From positions 1-64,000 of the forward strand of contig JAFJTR010000030.1 of the NCBI GenBank assembly GCA_022559985.1: a DNA stretch of 64,000 nt. The letters run 5' to 3'. The stretch comes from Parastagonospora avenae f. sp. tritici 18332-5 (lineage: Eukaryota > Ascomycota > Dothideomycetes > Pleosporales > Phaeosphaeriaceae). Below, piece after piece: positions 32,868-44,353 of the stretch (positions within the stretch are counted from its first letter, which is position 1; every line of letters starts with the position of its first letter). The notes under the pieces are model-generated. The model was not told where the DNA came from. It did no database searches and saw only the letters and a list, made by a program, of their open reading frames with translations. A program made the position numbers and the translations under genes.

Positions 32868-34052
32868 CTATTCACTCTTCTCAAGATGCTTTTTCCAGCC
32901 CTTTTCCTTCCATCCTCCAATCTCTACCAATCCCCCAAGAACCTTCTTCCCGTGCTCAATACCAGCCCCAATACTGAAGTCATGCGCAGCAACTACCCAA
33001 ATTTCATCTCTCTCAGCGAACTTCCTTGTGCGCCAGATCGAATTGATGGCAACCACAGGCTCCGAATGCATACTCTCCTTGGAATACGGTGGCCGAGCAG
33101 TGCGTTGCGGATCCTGAAGAAGGGTAGGATGGTGGAAGCAGTCGCCTGCCAACAGCACGAACGTAGATTCTGTCCCGGACAAGGAAGTGGTGCGTATGAG
33201 CATCATCTGATGGCCAGCCGAGTGTCCCGGCGCATCAATCAGATACGCGCTCCCATCGCCCCAGACATCGAACGCGCGATCGAAAGCACCAAGTCCCATC
33301 CACTCTGGTTTCTTGAGATCTGTCCCAGCGTACAACCCCTTCTTCATGCCCTGCAAGACTTTTCCCGCTCGATTATCGTTTGCTGCCTTCAACATCTCAT
33401 CTGGGATGTACGCTTCGATAATCTTCCGACTTCCATCTACCGGTAAGGTATCGCTCAGCGTTGGGGCTCGAGGCTCAACCGGATACCCAGGACGTGCATA
33501 AGTGCAGCATGTAGGCCCGATCCACATCTCAGCAACCCCAAAGCCTGCTTGAGCACCATCGCCAACGTGGTCGAAATGCATGTGTGAGAATATGACTGCT
33601 TTGATGTTCTCTGGTTGTTGTTCCGCCGAGCCATGGTCCTTGAGTATGTCCGCTGGAGATAGAGGTTCGCACTTGAACTGTGGGAGCACATTCTCCTTGA
33701 GTAGAGGGGGTAGGTTTTCCAAATCTTTCCGCATGCCGAGGTCGAAGATGTACTTGTTGCCAGTAGATACATGCTCGATCAGGAAGACGTAGTCCGGGGC
33801 GTAGAACGATTCTGGCTTGGATTCGTTGGTTGAAGTACCAGGCCTGACTGAGTCGTTGGGCCGATCCGGGCCAGGAAGTATGGTCATATCATTGGGGATA
33901 TAAAGACCTCCTGCCTGCAGAAGATATACTTTACATGTTGCTGTGGATGATGGTATGGGATGCCATGGCAGATCAGAAGGCGATGAGGCCATGGTCGCTA
34001 TAGGAGTGATATGCCCGAATACAGACGAGATGTTGGAAGAGCTCACGCGCAC
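32868..34052 (-). CDS. Metallo-beta-lactamase-fold hydrolase
   Basis: One intronless frame of 394 residues; a second ATG at 33992 (MASSPSDLPWHPIPSSTATC) would give 374 and better matches relatives. The metal signature HxHxDH is present in FSHMHFDHVGDGAQAG, followed by GHSAGHQM, LLAGDCFHH (bridging Asp) and WVVAAHDFS. Such folds in fungi include lactonase-like and N-acyl-homoserine-lactonase-like enzymes that hydrolyse esters or lactones; exact substrate is unknown. It converges on NoxB and is divergent from nothing close, with the carrier gene ending 274 bp upstream on the same strand. Confidence 0.85.
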   Translation of the reverse strand: MRVSSSNISSVFGHITPIATMASSPSDLPWHPIPSSTATCKVYLLQAGGLYIPNDMTILPGPDRPNDSVRPGTSTNESKPESFYAPDYVFLIEHVSTGNKYIFDLGMRKDLENLPPLLKENVLPQFKCEPLSPADILKDHGSAEQQPENIKAVIFSHMHFDHVGDGAQAGFGVAEMWIGPTCCTYARPGYPVEPRAPTLSDTLPVDGSRKIIEAYIPDEMLKAANDNRAGKVLQGMKKGLYAGTDLKKPEWMGLGAFDRAFDVWGDGSAYLIDAPGHSAGHQMMLIRTTSLSGTESTFVLLAGDCFHHPTLLQDPQRTARPPYSKESMHSEPVVAINSIWRTRKFAERDEIWVVAAHDFSIGAGIEHGKKVLGGLVEIGGWKEKGWKKHLEKSE

Positions 34053-34326
34053 CAGGACTCTTAGATTTCATCGGTACACTTTGTCAATGACGTCACAGCG
34101 GAACTGGTTAAGACAGATTAAAATGGACTGCACTAGTTGTAGGACGTACAGACACGATCCCGATAAGCTGACAAAACGCTCCGCTGTATATCCTGACGAG
34201 ACAACCCAGGCACTGAATTCACGCAGCGCTTCCGTTTGACCACCAAAAAGATCCCCGACATGTAAATATTTCACAGATGGAACAAAACGTGTCAACAACA
34301 AGTTAGAAGTGGCTCGGTGGGCCAGT

Positions 34327-35557
34327 TCATTTGATGAGGACTGGCGCGACTTTGCCAGCCTTTTGTGCAGCAATGTCAGCAAGCTTTTGTAGCTTTTCCG
34401 CCCGAATCTGTCGGAAATATCTGAAGAGCAAGATAAAAGACAGCTCGATTCTGCGGTGCGTGTCAGCTTGAACTTGCAAAGGAAAGGTTGGTGTCCATAC
34501 CTTTCCTTGGTCATCATGAGGAATCCTTGGACAAGCAAACCCTTGAGGATCTGAGGCCCGATGCCCTTGAATAGTGCCATAGGACCCTCATGTTGGATAA
34601 TGTATTGCATGACCTCGGTGAAGGACTTGAAGGGCTTGCCGTTCCTTGCTGGTGGTGGCTTTGACTGCAGACCGACTTTGGCTACGATGAGCGGCTGTGT
34701 AGCAATGGTAGCCAGCATCTTTGACAGCGATCCGAGGACTAAGATTATTAGCGACGTGTCTTTTGCCATAGTGCCCTGTACTCACGAAATGCTTCCCACG
34801 GCTTCAATGTCTTCTTGCCGGGGTACATGCCCTCTCGTAACCGCTGGTAGGCTCCATATGTGATAGCCGGGTTCACGACAAGAATCAAGCTAGCCCGCAA
34901 GCCGCGCCAGAGCCCAGTCCAGCCGTCTTCGCCTTCAATGACATCCATGGCGGTCGCAAGCATTCCCTTGCGCTCATCCTTGCTCATGGTCTGTTGGCGT
35001 GTTGTCACGACGGCCACGGGGATGGTGAACAGCTGGGCCAGGGCTCCAGCTACAGCGCCGAGTGACAGCTCAATTGCTGTGCCAGGTGCCGTATCCACGG
35101 CGCGTCGCGCCATGTAGAGTGTGCGAACGACGGTATACCAGTAGAAGTAGGCAAAGTTTGTCGATGCAACACCCAGAAGTGAGCCTGCCATGCCGGCGTA
35201 AAGACCAGCGATGCCCTCATGCTTGACCACCTTCCTTATCGCGTCGACGGCGCTGTCGTAGTGCTCGTGGTCGGCGGGATTCACAGACGTGGACGTGGGC
35301 GAGCGCTTGACCTGCACTTGTAGCCGTGTTTTGATGCTACGGACGTCGGACGTGTTAGCCTGCTGGTGCACGCCGAGTTTGTATCTCTACCCGTCCAAGA
35401 CAGATCTGCTGGCGAGCGAGAGAAAATGAATGAGCAAGAAAAAGTTGACTTACAGGTCCAGCGGGTAGACGAGCGTGTTGGCAATAACTGCACCCGCAGC
35501 TCCAGCCACAGCATTGCCCCATGGCGGCAGCACCTCGACTTTGGATTGTCCAGCCAT
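34327..35557 (-). CDS. Peroxisomal adenine nucleotide carrier (ANT1/PMP47-like)
   Basis: Exons 35557-35454, 35336-34786, 34738-34501 and 34450-34327 give 338 residues, the size of yeast Ant1. Three carrier repeats are visible, each with a Px[DE]-type signature: NTLVYPLDLIKTRLQVQVK (spanning the first intron), QLFTIPVAVVTTRQQT, and IATQPLIVAKVGLQSK, where the first and third are normal and the second has the relaxed PVAVV seen in this subfamily. HEGIAGLYAGMAGSL and EDGWTGLWRGLRASLI follow the repeat consensus. It would exchange ATP and AMP across the peroxisomal membrane for fatty-acid activation. A mitochondrial carrier of related type cannot be fully excluded. Confidence 0.88.
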
Positions 35558-36110
35558 TGTGAAGATAGCCGCAGGTTGCGCGAATGGCGCGCCGAACAAG
35601 AGGTGAAGACGGCAAGGAATGCGATCGGATAAGGGGTATCAAAGAAAGTCCACACTGAAGGAATATCTCACACCAAGATGTTAATCAAAGCTAGATCAAG
35701 AATTGTCGCTGCTATCGCAGATACAAAGCGGGCAGTAGCATCATTCATCCGCATGATGTTAGCCGAGGCATGTGCTCCGAGGTTGCTAACCGTGACGCCA
35801 TCCCAGTCTCTCGCCGCTATGTACTGCCGATCCGACTTCACAGGCTAGACCGCCGAGGAGAGCACCGAACTACATCTACCAAGTCAACGAGATAAAAACA
35901 TGATATGAGATGAGATAGTACTACTCCGGGTATATATAAAAGCAAAAACAAAATATTACAAGTCATACTGTCGTTACTTGTGCGCATCGTAAGTCGTAAC
36001 CACCATGAAAAGAACCAGGCAAAGAACCATGAAACCCGCCCAAACGCCTCCCTTCGAACCCAGCAACACATATTGTATACATCAGTCGCATCCTTCCCCC
36101 CCGTTGTGCC
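35558..36110. other. Intergenic
   Basis: Upstream region of the carrier gene and 3' region of the next minus-strand gene. Nothing else seen. Confidence 0.55.
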
Positions 36111-37705
36111 TCAGTTCCTCATCCACTTGAAGATACCCTTCTTCCTGCCCACTTTTTCGTCAATTACTACTATTGGCACCGCCGTGCGGGCCTCGTGGTT
36201 CAATCGGTCAGCCTCATCGTAGTCCCATGGTGTCGTCCAACTACGCTGCGGGATCTCCCCCAACTTTGTGCTATCAGAAGCGAATGTATACGCCGACGGT
36301 GTCATCTTGTCTACGCGGCGCCTGACCGGCAAAGACACTGGTGGCGCGGCCGAGTGCTTCTCGCTTCGTGGTGGTGGCAACGAAGTCTTTTGTTGTGGTG
36401 CCGTGTGCCTGCGGGGCGTATGTGAGAAGCTTGGAAGCTTAGGTGCAGGAAGGTGTAGATGCTCCTGCGCGACGTATGGGTATGCTGAGAAAGTTGGGTT
36501 TACATCTGACCATGTTCCCGGTCGTGGATCGTGTTGAGTAAAAGAGTCTTTTCTTCGTCTCCCATGGCCTGCGAGTGGTGGCAACGGCGCTCCAAGAACT
36601 CCTGCAATGATGCCATTTGTGTCAATCTCAAAAGGCTCTTCAGCAATGTATAGCGGCAGAGGTGATGCCAGAGGCGATGTGTGGGCTGAGCTTGATGGCG
36701 AGGGTGATTTGGACGACGTTGGGCTACGTGAATTGCTCTTCCGGGAGGACGAGGAGGGTCTTGGCCGAACCACGACAAGCTGAGGCTGCCTTGATGACTT
36801 GGTTGGCATGCGTGTTATGGTCGGTCCAGTAACACGTTGGCGTGAGCTTGTTTGCTTCTTCTTCTCCTTGCTCGAAGTCGAAGTCGACGTGCTGCTACTT
36901 CTCGCTGAGCAGTCAGCATGTTTACTGCTACCACACTTGATGCATGATTGGTGGCCAATGTGTTGGATTTGGAGCTGTGATTGGCTTAGTCGCTGATATA
37001 ATTGGGTCATGCTTTGTAGCGCTTCTTTTCGCGAAGCGTCAGACAGGTTGGTGAGCGACTGGTAGTTTATATTGAGGGCCTTTCCGCCTTTTTGATCATG
37101 ATTTAGAAAGCTAGCAATGATGGCAACGAGGCCAGTATTCAGTTTGACTAGTGTTTCTGCAAGAGAGGCGTGGGCAGTGGCTGTTGACGGCAAGATTAGC
37201 ACTGTGACATTTAGCACAGGTCATCAACTACGACAGAAGGAAAGCATGCGCATTCCGTAGCCCAGAGCTATGCACACTATTAATGGGCCTTGATTGCGAA
37301 GGCAAGGCCCTGTGCATAGCTTCAGGCTATGGCATGAGCTGCCAGGTACGTGGTGTACGCTGGCCGCTTTCCGTTGTAGTTGACAACATGTAGTAATATT
37401 CGCATTGGGGAGTGCAGCTTACCGTCACCTTTTGCAAAGCTTTTCCCAGTCTGTTTGTAGCACGCATCGTAAGTCTCGGCGAGCTCTTGTGGTCCTCTTC
37501 TCAAGGATTTAGACAACTGCTTCTCTTCGCTTGCGACTGCATCTGCGGGCTGATTCTCTTTGCGGCCCTTGCGCTTGCGCCTTCGTTCGCGTAGCTTTTT
37601 GAAGATGTTCAGTCCATTGTAGAACGCGTGAATTAAATTTGAGACACAGTGCTCGACCTCTGCCTCTTCCACCTTGTGCGACTTCTCATCGAGTTTAACC
37701 GCCAT
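36111..37705 (-). CDS. Unknown fungal protein, helical N-terminus and Ser/Pro-rich tail
   Basis: Exons 37705-37423 and 37201-36111 encode 457 residues; the 221 bp intron is long for this window and a nearby in-frame acceptor is also possible. The first 90 residues are charged and helical (HAFYNGLNIFKKLRERRRKR). The middle has a long helical segment and a CxxC...C pattern (CIKCGSSKHADC). From about residue 220 it is Ser/Pro-rich and probably disordered. The end TAVPIVVIDEK, then KKGIFKWMRN is compact and may be conserved. I know of no named family, so no function is assigned. Confidence 0.7.
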
Positions 37706-38501
37706 CGCTTAAATGCAGCAAAAATGGGCAATGGAGAGAAGAGGAAGCAGACGGTGAGAGATGGAATCAAAATAGAAAGTGCGCTGTTAGAGCATTATTA
37801 GCGAAGACAAGAAAGGCAGAGGAGTCATTCTCAAGCCGTGGTCCGTGGATGCTCGTACTTGACCTCAAGTCCAGTGTAGTCCGCCAGCGCGGAGACCGGG
37901 CCTCATGCGTGGCCAACACCCCAGTCTGTTCCTGCATCTTTCACTGGGTACTGCCCATCAGTGAAGTGCACCGTTTCAACCTTCCTGCGCGTAGCTGCGT
38001 GTAGCCGCCCCGAGGTCGCGTCTTGGACGTCGTCCAGCGTGTGAGTGGGCGATAGCAACCCGCTACCCTTGCCTAGCGTGGGGCTAGACGGCTCGACAAG
38101 CTCCACGCACAAGCTTTCGGGTCGAGGACTCAGAGGGTGCATCAAACTGCATACCGACTGTCCACTCTGCGTCCATGGAAGGACTCCCAATACTGCAGCG
38201 GTTCGTGGGTAGAGCATGGCAAATGCAGCAGCGCCGCTACTGGCGAACACCGCAATCGACCGCAATGGTTGGGCAAGAGGACTTCCACCAAATGCAGGGT
38301 GCTATGCAACTACAAATGAACACGCGAACACCATCATGACATGGACATGGGCAAAGCTGTCCCTGCGCGGGTGAGGTGGGTCTTGCGCCAATTCATGTAC
38401 ACCGCCATCACCTAAGGAGTCATCTGATTTCCACCCATGCGCCTCGCTATGCTAGAGATAATTGTACAGACTTTCATTGTTCATTGTTCATTGTTCGTTG
38501 T
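37706..38501. other. Intergenic containing one doubtful frame
   Basis: Holds the doubtful 120-codon frame at 37903-38265 and a 7 bp tandem repeat at 38476-38512; otherwise nothing supported. Confidence 0.5.
37903..38265 (-). CDS. Doubtful hypothetical protein, 120 residues
   Basis: A single minus-strand frame beginning MRSIAVFASSGAAAFAMLYP, with a hydrophobic N-terminal stretch that could be a signal or membrane segment and a terminal YPVKDAGTDWGVGH. No domain, splice extension or neighbour link is recognisable. Base composition resembles the surrounding intergenic DNA. It may be real but could be chance. Confidence 0.25.
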   Translation of the reverse strand: MRSIAVFASSGAAAFAMLYPRTAAVLGVLPWTQSGQSVCSLMHPLSPRPESLCVELVEPSSPTLGKGSGLLSPTHTLDDVQDATSGRLHAATRRKVETVHFTDGQYPVKDAGTDWGVGHA

Positions 38502-38512
38502 TCATTGTTCCG
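38476..38512. repeat. 7 bp tandem repeat (CATTGTT units)
   Basis: Five near-identical ATTGTTC-type units running into the last codons of the Hrd1 gene on the other strand. Likely polymorphic in length. Confidence 0.75.
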
Positions 38513-40887
38513 GGTCCTCCACGTCTTCCACAGTCACAGTCCGCCTCGTCACGTTTTGCTCCCCTGAGCTACTCCCAGCAACTGCGGATCCCGAGGCGAC
38601 AGCCTCAATTCTCTCAGGAACATTGCCAAAACTCCAACTGGATGCTAGCGAGCTAGGCTCCGCAAACTCTGGTGAAGAGCTCGCTTGCGGACCTGGAGCG
38701 GACGGGCCTGGTGCTGTCGAAGCTGATGCCGAAGACTCTGGTACTGACGAGTTGGATGCTAAAGGATCTGTAATTGTCGATGAACTAGGAGGGAGCCTCG
38801 AAGTATCCGCACCGGGCGAGGCCTGACTAGGAGCTACCTCCGAACGGCCATCTTGACCTGATCGAGGCGCCAATGCCATAGGCCTCAAAGTCCATCCTTC
38901 TGGCAACGTCAAGCCGCTTGGGACACCATCATCACCCTGCCTTAATACTGGACCCCGGGGAAAATACGCTTGCGGTGTGAAGGAGTTCAGGCTTTGAGCG
39001 TTGAGAGGCGCAATAGGCGGCAATTCTTGGCCAGTCGCCAACGAGGCCCCGGTAGATTGCTGAATGCGATTGAGCTCACCAAGAAGTCTGTGGACGACCT
39101 CGAGCTGCTCGTGTTGCGCATTTAGCTGCCGCAGTGATTCGATAATGTTCTGCTGTATGCGCAGGATATCGGACTGAATATCTGCCGGGTGCAGAGCAAC
39201 CGAACCTGGTATCGCACCCATTGCCAGATTACTCGCTTGACTTTGTGCAAGGTCTGGGTTGTTAGTGCGTGTATTCTGAGCCTGTGTGACTACGTTCTGT
39301 GCAGTGTTGTTCCCTGCTGCCTGCTGGCGCAGTTGATTAACAGCGTCCCTGATATGGTTTGGATTGCCCTGCTGGTCAGCGGGAAGGCGGAGATTTCCCA
39401 TTGCAATTCGAAAGGGACCCAAGTTGAACACACGCAGATTGCCCTGGGGCGCATTCTGCTGTCCGGCAGGGGCAGGTTGCTGCGGCTGGCCCTGAGCTCC
39501 TCCAGCTCCTTGCGCCGCGTTCCTTTGGAGTAGCGCCTGGAGGTAGTTGTTCGGGCCTTGCTCATTCTGTTGATTCTGTGGGTTCTGTTGGTTCTGTTGA
39601 TTCTGACCCGCCGCGTTATTGTGCTGGGTGGCTTGAGTCCCTGTCTGTGCGAGCACCGGCCGTCGACAAGTCGGACATACTTGCTGCCGCTCCAACCAAC
39701 TTCTCAGGCAACTGAAGTGCAGAATGTGGCCACATGGTAGCTTTTTCGCGCGTTGTCGTTCGTCCATCCGTCGGCCGGCTTGGGCGGCGTTCGCATCAGG
39801 CTGGGTCCATGGACGCATTTCCTCGCGACAAACGATGCATGTGTTTTCGCGCGCCAATTCTTCTGCTGTTGCGTCTGAGTAGCGCGTGTTCATGTCCCGA
39901 GTCGCGTTCCGGTACTGGACGAAGTCGTGGAGTCTCTTGATAAACGAACGAATGGTCATGAATAAGTCCCTCATGATGTGGATCGGGATGCCGTAGAAAG
40001 TCATGAGAATCATGAAGAAGCCCAGGTAGACGACTGATTTGATGAAGTCGGTTGCGAGGTCCAAGTAGAAGACCCAGCGGCCTTTCTCCTCCCAGCCAGG
40101 AACATCGCCGTCGTCATCATCCTCTTCGACCGCGGGCACATCTGCTCCGTCGGCTGCAGCACGCTGTGTCGCCTGCTCTCGTGCTGTCCTGCGAGCCTCT
40201 TCCCTCGCGATTTCTTGTCGGTTTGTGATTGCGACCTCAACGAGTGAAAGTGCGTATCGTAGTAGCGTAGATATTGAGGCGATCGCCAGGAGGACGTATT
40301 CGAAACCAAACATGACCATGACGCCGGGGCGGGAATCCGAAAGAATGGAATTGACGCAGTATTGCATCATGAAGATGTCGAAGGCAACGGAGAGGAGCAG
40401 AGAGCTCATGAGGCGCGTGTGGAAGAGTTTTGGATTCACGGGCGGTTGCTGCTCCAAAAACTCGACTCTGCCCTCACCAATCCACTGCCATACTTTCCCA
40501 GCAAGCAGGCAGAGAAACATGGTGAAGAACCATATGCCAATGTCATCGCGAAAGATGGTCATGGCCAGCAGCGTCTCGCTGACGGCGAACCATGCCTTGT
40601 CGTAGAGCTGCTCCGTTTCAATGGGGCGCAGCGGTCCGTAGAAGAGTCGCTGGAGGCCGAATCCAAAGCTCGCTGCGACGATGAGCATCAAATTGACCAG
40701 GAACATCAAAGAGCCGGTGCTCTGTGAGATGTAGACGGCCGCCGAGTAGAAGTTTGGCCGCTCGTAGTATGCTCGTAGAAGCACTACATTGGCCATGACG
40801 GCCGAACCCTGCCTCGATTAGCAGGCTGCAGCACCCAATACACACTGCGGGTGTACCTACCGCGACGTAGAGCTTGAGCCGACTCAT
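38502..40887 (-). CDS. HRD1: ERAD ubiquitin ligase Hrd1 (synoviolin type)
   Basis: A 27 bp first exon (40887-40861), then exon 40808-38502, give 777 residues. The start MSRLKLYVAGSAVMANVVLL, followed by RPNFYSAAVYISQSTGSLMF, is typical of Hrd1, with several membrane spans before residue 300. A RING-H2 domain begins near residue 333: CIVCREEMRPW, then LPCGHILHFSCLRSWLERQQ and CPTCRRP. The rest is a Gln/Asn/Pro- and Ser-rich tail. It sits in the ER membrane and marks misfolded ER proteins for proteasomal destruction. The related gp78 family is an alternative, but the N-terminal motif favours Hrd1. The tail is much longer than yeast Hrd1's (551 total). Confidence 0.92.
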
Positions 40888-41776
40888 GGCGCAGAGTTGT
40901 GGTGTAGCAGCTCAGGTTGGGCTGTCTATGGGCTGTCTATGTCCATCTGCGGCGTTGTTTGTCCGCAAATAGCAAATAGTGGTGATAGGTCAGCGCGCCT
41001 CAGTGAACATCTGAACACGTTTACGTGAGAGCACGTGCGCCGACCGGGGATGACGTCGTCTGGGGCAGACGCCAGGCCTCATTCGGCAGACTTCACCGCA
41101 ACGGAACGTCCAGGGCTTGGACTACAAATGCTCTGGGGCACGATGCATCTTGCTGTTGCTGAATTGCGCCACCGCGCCCATTTGCAGCTCCTGGGCCGGC
41201 CTGTGTCCTGCAGCACATCGACGCCGGCTCGGCCACTTGGTCACCGTGGCAGTAGAGTCTCCCCCTCGGAGGAATACTCGGTTTCTCTGGGGCCCCAAGC
41301 CGCAACAATGGCCCTTCTCCGGACTGCTAGACCAGCCTCATCGACCATGGCCGCCATCTAGTGGAGCCATCACGAAAAATTGGTTCGCACGCCTGCGCGT
41401 TCACGCGTAGCCTACTTGCCGCGGGCACGAATTCCGCCATCTGCGATTCGCTTCCAGCTTGCCCCAACGTTGATTAACGTAGTCCGATTGCGCAAAAGGC
41501 TTCTCCCGGCCTTCCTCGTGGCTTCCATGGGCAAAGTCGATAATATCCGTTGTGGGGAAACCGTGAGGGGTTTGCGGGCTCCTATGGCAAGCTACTGCAC
41601 CCTGGTCGTGGACATGGTTGACTATACAGGCCCAGATCTTGGGTCTAAGCATGATGGCATCAGTCCTCGATCGGTATGAAGATTTACGGGGCCTCACCCT
41701 GCATCTATATAAGGCAGCTGTGCTCAATGACTTTTATCTCATCGAACATCAGTCTGCCTCTGTGTTTCCCATAGCC
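40888..41776. other. Divergent intergenic region
   Basis: Between Hrd1 (minus) and GH32 (plus). Contains the GH32 core promoter; no gene supported. GGAATACTC-rich, GC-rich in the middle. Confidence 0.5.
41705..41712 (+). promoter_or_regulatory. TATA-like box of GH32 gene
   Basis: CTATATAAG about 65-70 bp upstream of the GH32 start codon at 41777, at a good distance for a fungal core promoter. Confidence 0.5.
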
Positions 41777-43814
41777 ATGATTCGATCATTGTCACTTTTG
41801 GCCGTCGTGCTCGGTGCCATCTCGCATGCCAAGGCACAAAATAGTTCGGAGCTCCAACTTCCTGCCGTACTTACAGCCGACTACATTGAAACGTTGGGCA
41901 ACAACAGCTTGTTCTTGCGATGGCGCCCGTCTTACCACTTCATATCCCCGGCAGGGTGGATGAATGTTCGTAAAGACATCTCCCAGCTTTGCGTACGCTA
42001 ATGTCTCCGATCAGGACCCTTGCGGTATGATGTACGATCCTGCGAAGAATCAGTATCATCTTCACTACCAGTGGCACCCCAATCATGTCAATTGGGGCAA
42101 CATCTCTTGGGGACACGCAGTCTCTGACGACTTGATCACCTGGACCGATGTAGGAGGCTGGGAAAATGACCAAGCCCAATCAGTCGGGACTGGGCCCAAC
42201 CCAGACTCCAGGAATAGCTCATACTATGGCCTGGGTATCTTCAGCGGTTCTGCGCAGCCTTACAATCTGAAAGGAGAACAGGATGGCACTTTGATCAGCT
42301 TCTATACTTCCGTCCAACATCTGCCAACTAATTGGGCACTCCCATACATAAAAGGGACCGAAACACAGAGCATCATAATCTCTAATGACGGTGGCGAGTC
42401 ATGGGAGCAATACCAAGGCAACCCTATCCTCTCTAGCCCACCAGAGGGTTGGAATATTACCGGCTGGCGCGATCCTTTCGTCGAACCATGGCCAGAAATG
42501 GATGCCATCCTAGGACAAGACGAGCCTCATTGGTACATGGTTCTCGGTTCGGGTATAAAGGGCGAGAACGGTGGCGGACGCATTCCATTTTACAGCGCTC
42601 CAGCATCAAACCTGACAGACTGGACTTTCCTAGGCGCTCTATGGGAGCCCAAAGCTAATGAGACGCTCGGATCATTGGTCGAAACAGGAACTTATGGGTT
42701 CAACTTTGAGGTTTCAAACTTCTTCTCCTTGACGGATAACGATGATGACGTTCACTACTACACCCTGATGGGTACAGAGGGTGGAAACCTGACTTGGCAT
42801 CCTCGTGCTCAGTGGGGCTTATGGAATGAGGGTGTAATCACCAGAAGGGAAAACGGCTCTGCCGAGTTCACCCCTGTTTCTGGTGGTGTCATTGATTCTG
42901 GCCTCTCTTATGCAGTAACGAGCTTCCTGGACACCAAGAACAATGCGTCCCGCCGTGTCCAGTGGGGTTGGGCAAACGAAGAGAACAACAACTTTGGTCT
43001 TCTTCAAGCTGGTTACCAAGGAGCCATCACCCTGCCTCGAGAGATGTACGTCATCAAGACCAAGGACCTCGTGAATGAGGGCGGAGGTTTGACCACGAAA
43101 GGCAACACTCGTGTTGTTGAGCATAGCAACGGAACATTCACAGGCTACACTCTTGGGGCTCGTCCACTGCCTGATGTTGTCGAAGGCCTCCGCCAGAGTG
43201 CCAGCCGTAAAGACATCAATGTTAACGGTACCTGCACAGGAAGCCGTCTTGCAGGCAACGGAAGCAGTCACATGGAGCTCAAAGTCACACTCAGCAACGC
43301 TACTGGTCCAGCTGGTGTGACAATTGCTGCGTCTCCAGGCGGCGAAGAGAAGACAGTCATCTGGTACTCGCCAGAGAACTACACGATCAACGTTGATCGT
43401 TCGCAATCATCGACCATCAATGAGTTCGCCAACTACACCATGCTCGGATACTTCTACCCATACACTTTTGCCAACGGCACGCAAGAGTCTCTACACATGG
43501 ATATCTTCGTAGATGGATCCCTTGTAGAGATATATGTCAACGTAAGTACACTGCCTTTTCGCTTTCGCCACCTGTACTAATGATGAATTTAGGACCGCTT
43601 CTGGCTCACCACTCGTATATACCCAGCCCGCCTCGACAGTACAGGCTTTGGCGTCTGGGTTGGGGACAACTCAAGTGTCGTTGCATCAGACATGACAGCT
43701 TGGGACTTAGGAAGTGTGAATGTGTGGCCCGAGCGACCGCGTAACTCAAGCAGTGAGCTTATCTTCGACACGCCAGAGGAAACCAGCGACTACTTGTGGT
43801 GGCAGGGCTTTTAA
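41777..43814 (+). CDS. Secreted GH32 beta-fructofuranosidase / fructosyltransferase-like enzyme
   Basis: Exons 41777-41965, 42015-43541 and 43593-43814 give 645 residues. Signal peptide MIRSLSLLAVVLGAISHAKA. The nucleophile motif WMNDPCG is split by intron 1 exactly between Asn and Asp; the donor is GTTCGT. Next are the GH32 RDP motif (TGWRDPFVEPW) and an acid/base Glu in YGFNFEVSNFF, where Val stands in place of Cys of the usual EC motif. Then the C-terminal beta-sandwich (MDIFVDGSLVEIYVN, DRFWLTTRIYP). Nineteen or so N-glycosylation sites (for example NISW, NNAS, NYTI) fit secretion. It would split or transfer fructose from sucrose or fructans; NDPC plus FEV leans to the fructosyltransferase-type subfamily, but that is inference. 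Confidence 0.92.
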
Positions 43815-44353
43815 GATATTCTGTCGCCTGTTTGGACTTCAGACATCAACCTAGCCGATTATACCTCCTAGTCACGCACTACGGGTATACTCGATGCTTC
43901 GGGATTCATAGCAAAGGAGATAGGACATAGACAATGCATCTTTAAACTGCTTACAAACATATAAGACCATGAATGTCCTTGTGCTAGTTGTCACTGAAGC
44001 GTCGGGCGCGCATATCCGTGGCTGATAGCAGCCACTTACATCTGCGGAATGCAGAGCCCCGCCGGCTTCCCCACCTGGGCGAGCAGCTAGCCCCTCAAGG
44101 TGCGTCGAGAGCATCACCAACATCCCGCCAAACCACGTGTGACTCGATTCAAGAAGCCACCGGATAAATTGGCAGATGTACCGCAGAGACGTTAGGATGC
44201 GAGTCTGTCTGCAATTGTGGTGGCGGTACGGGAAGAAGATAAATAAGATTTGCTGCACCGAGAGTTTATCCTCGTATTACATAGGTCCCTGCTGAATTAA
44301 GCACTATATTCTTACCTACTTGACGCATACTACTAAGACTGGAAGTAGACAAC
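43815..44353. other. Intergenic
   Basis: No gene seen between GH32 and the dioxygenase gene on the same strand. Confidence 0.55.
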
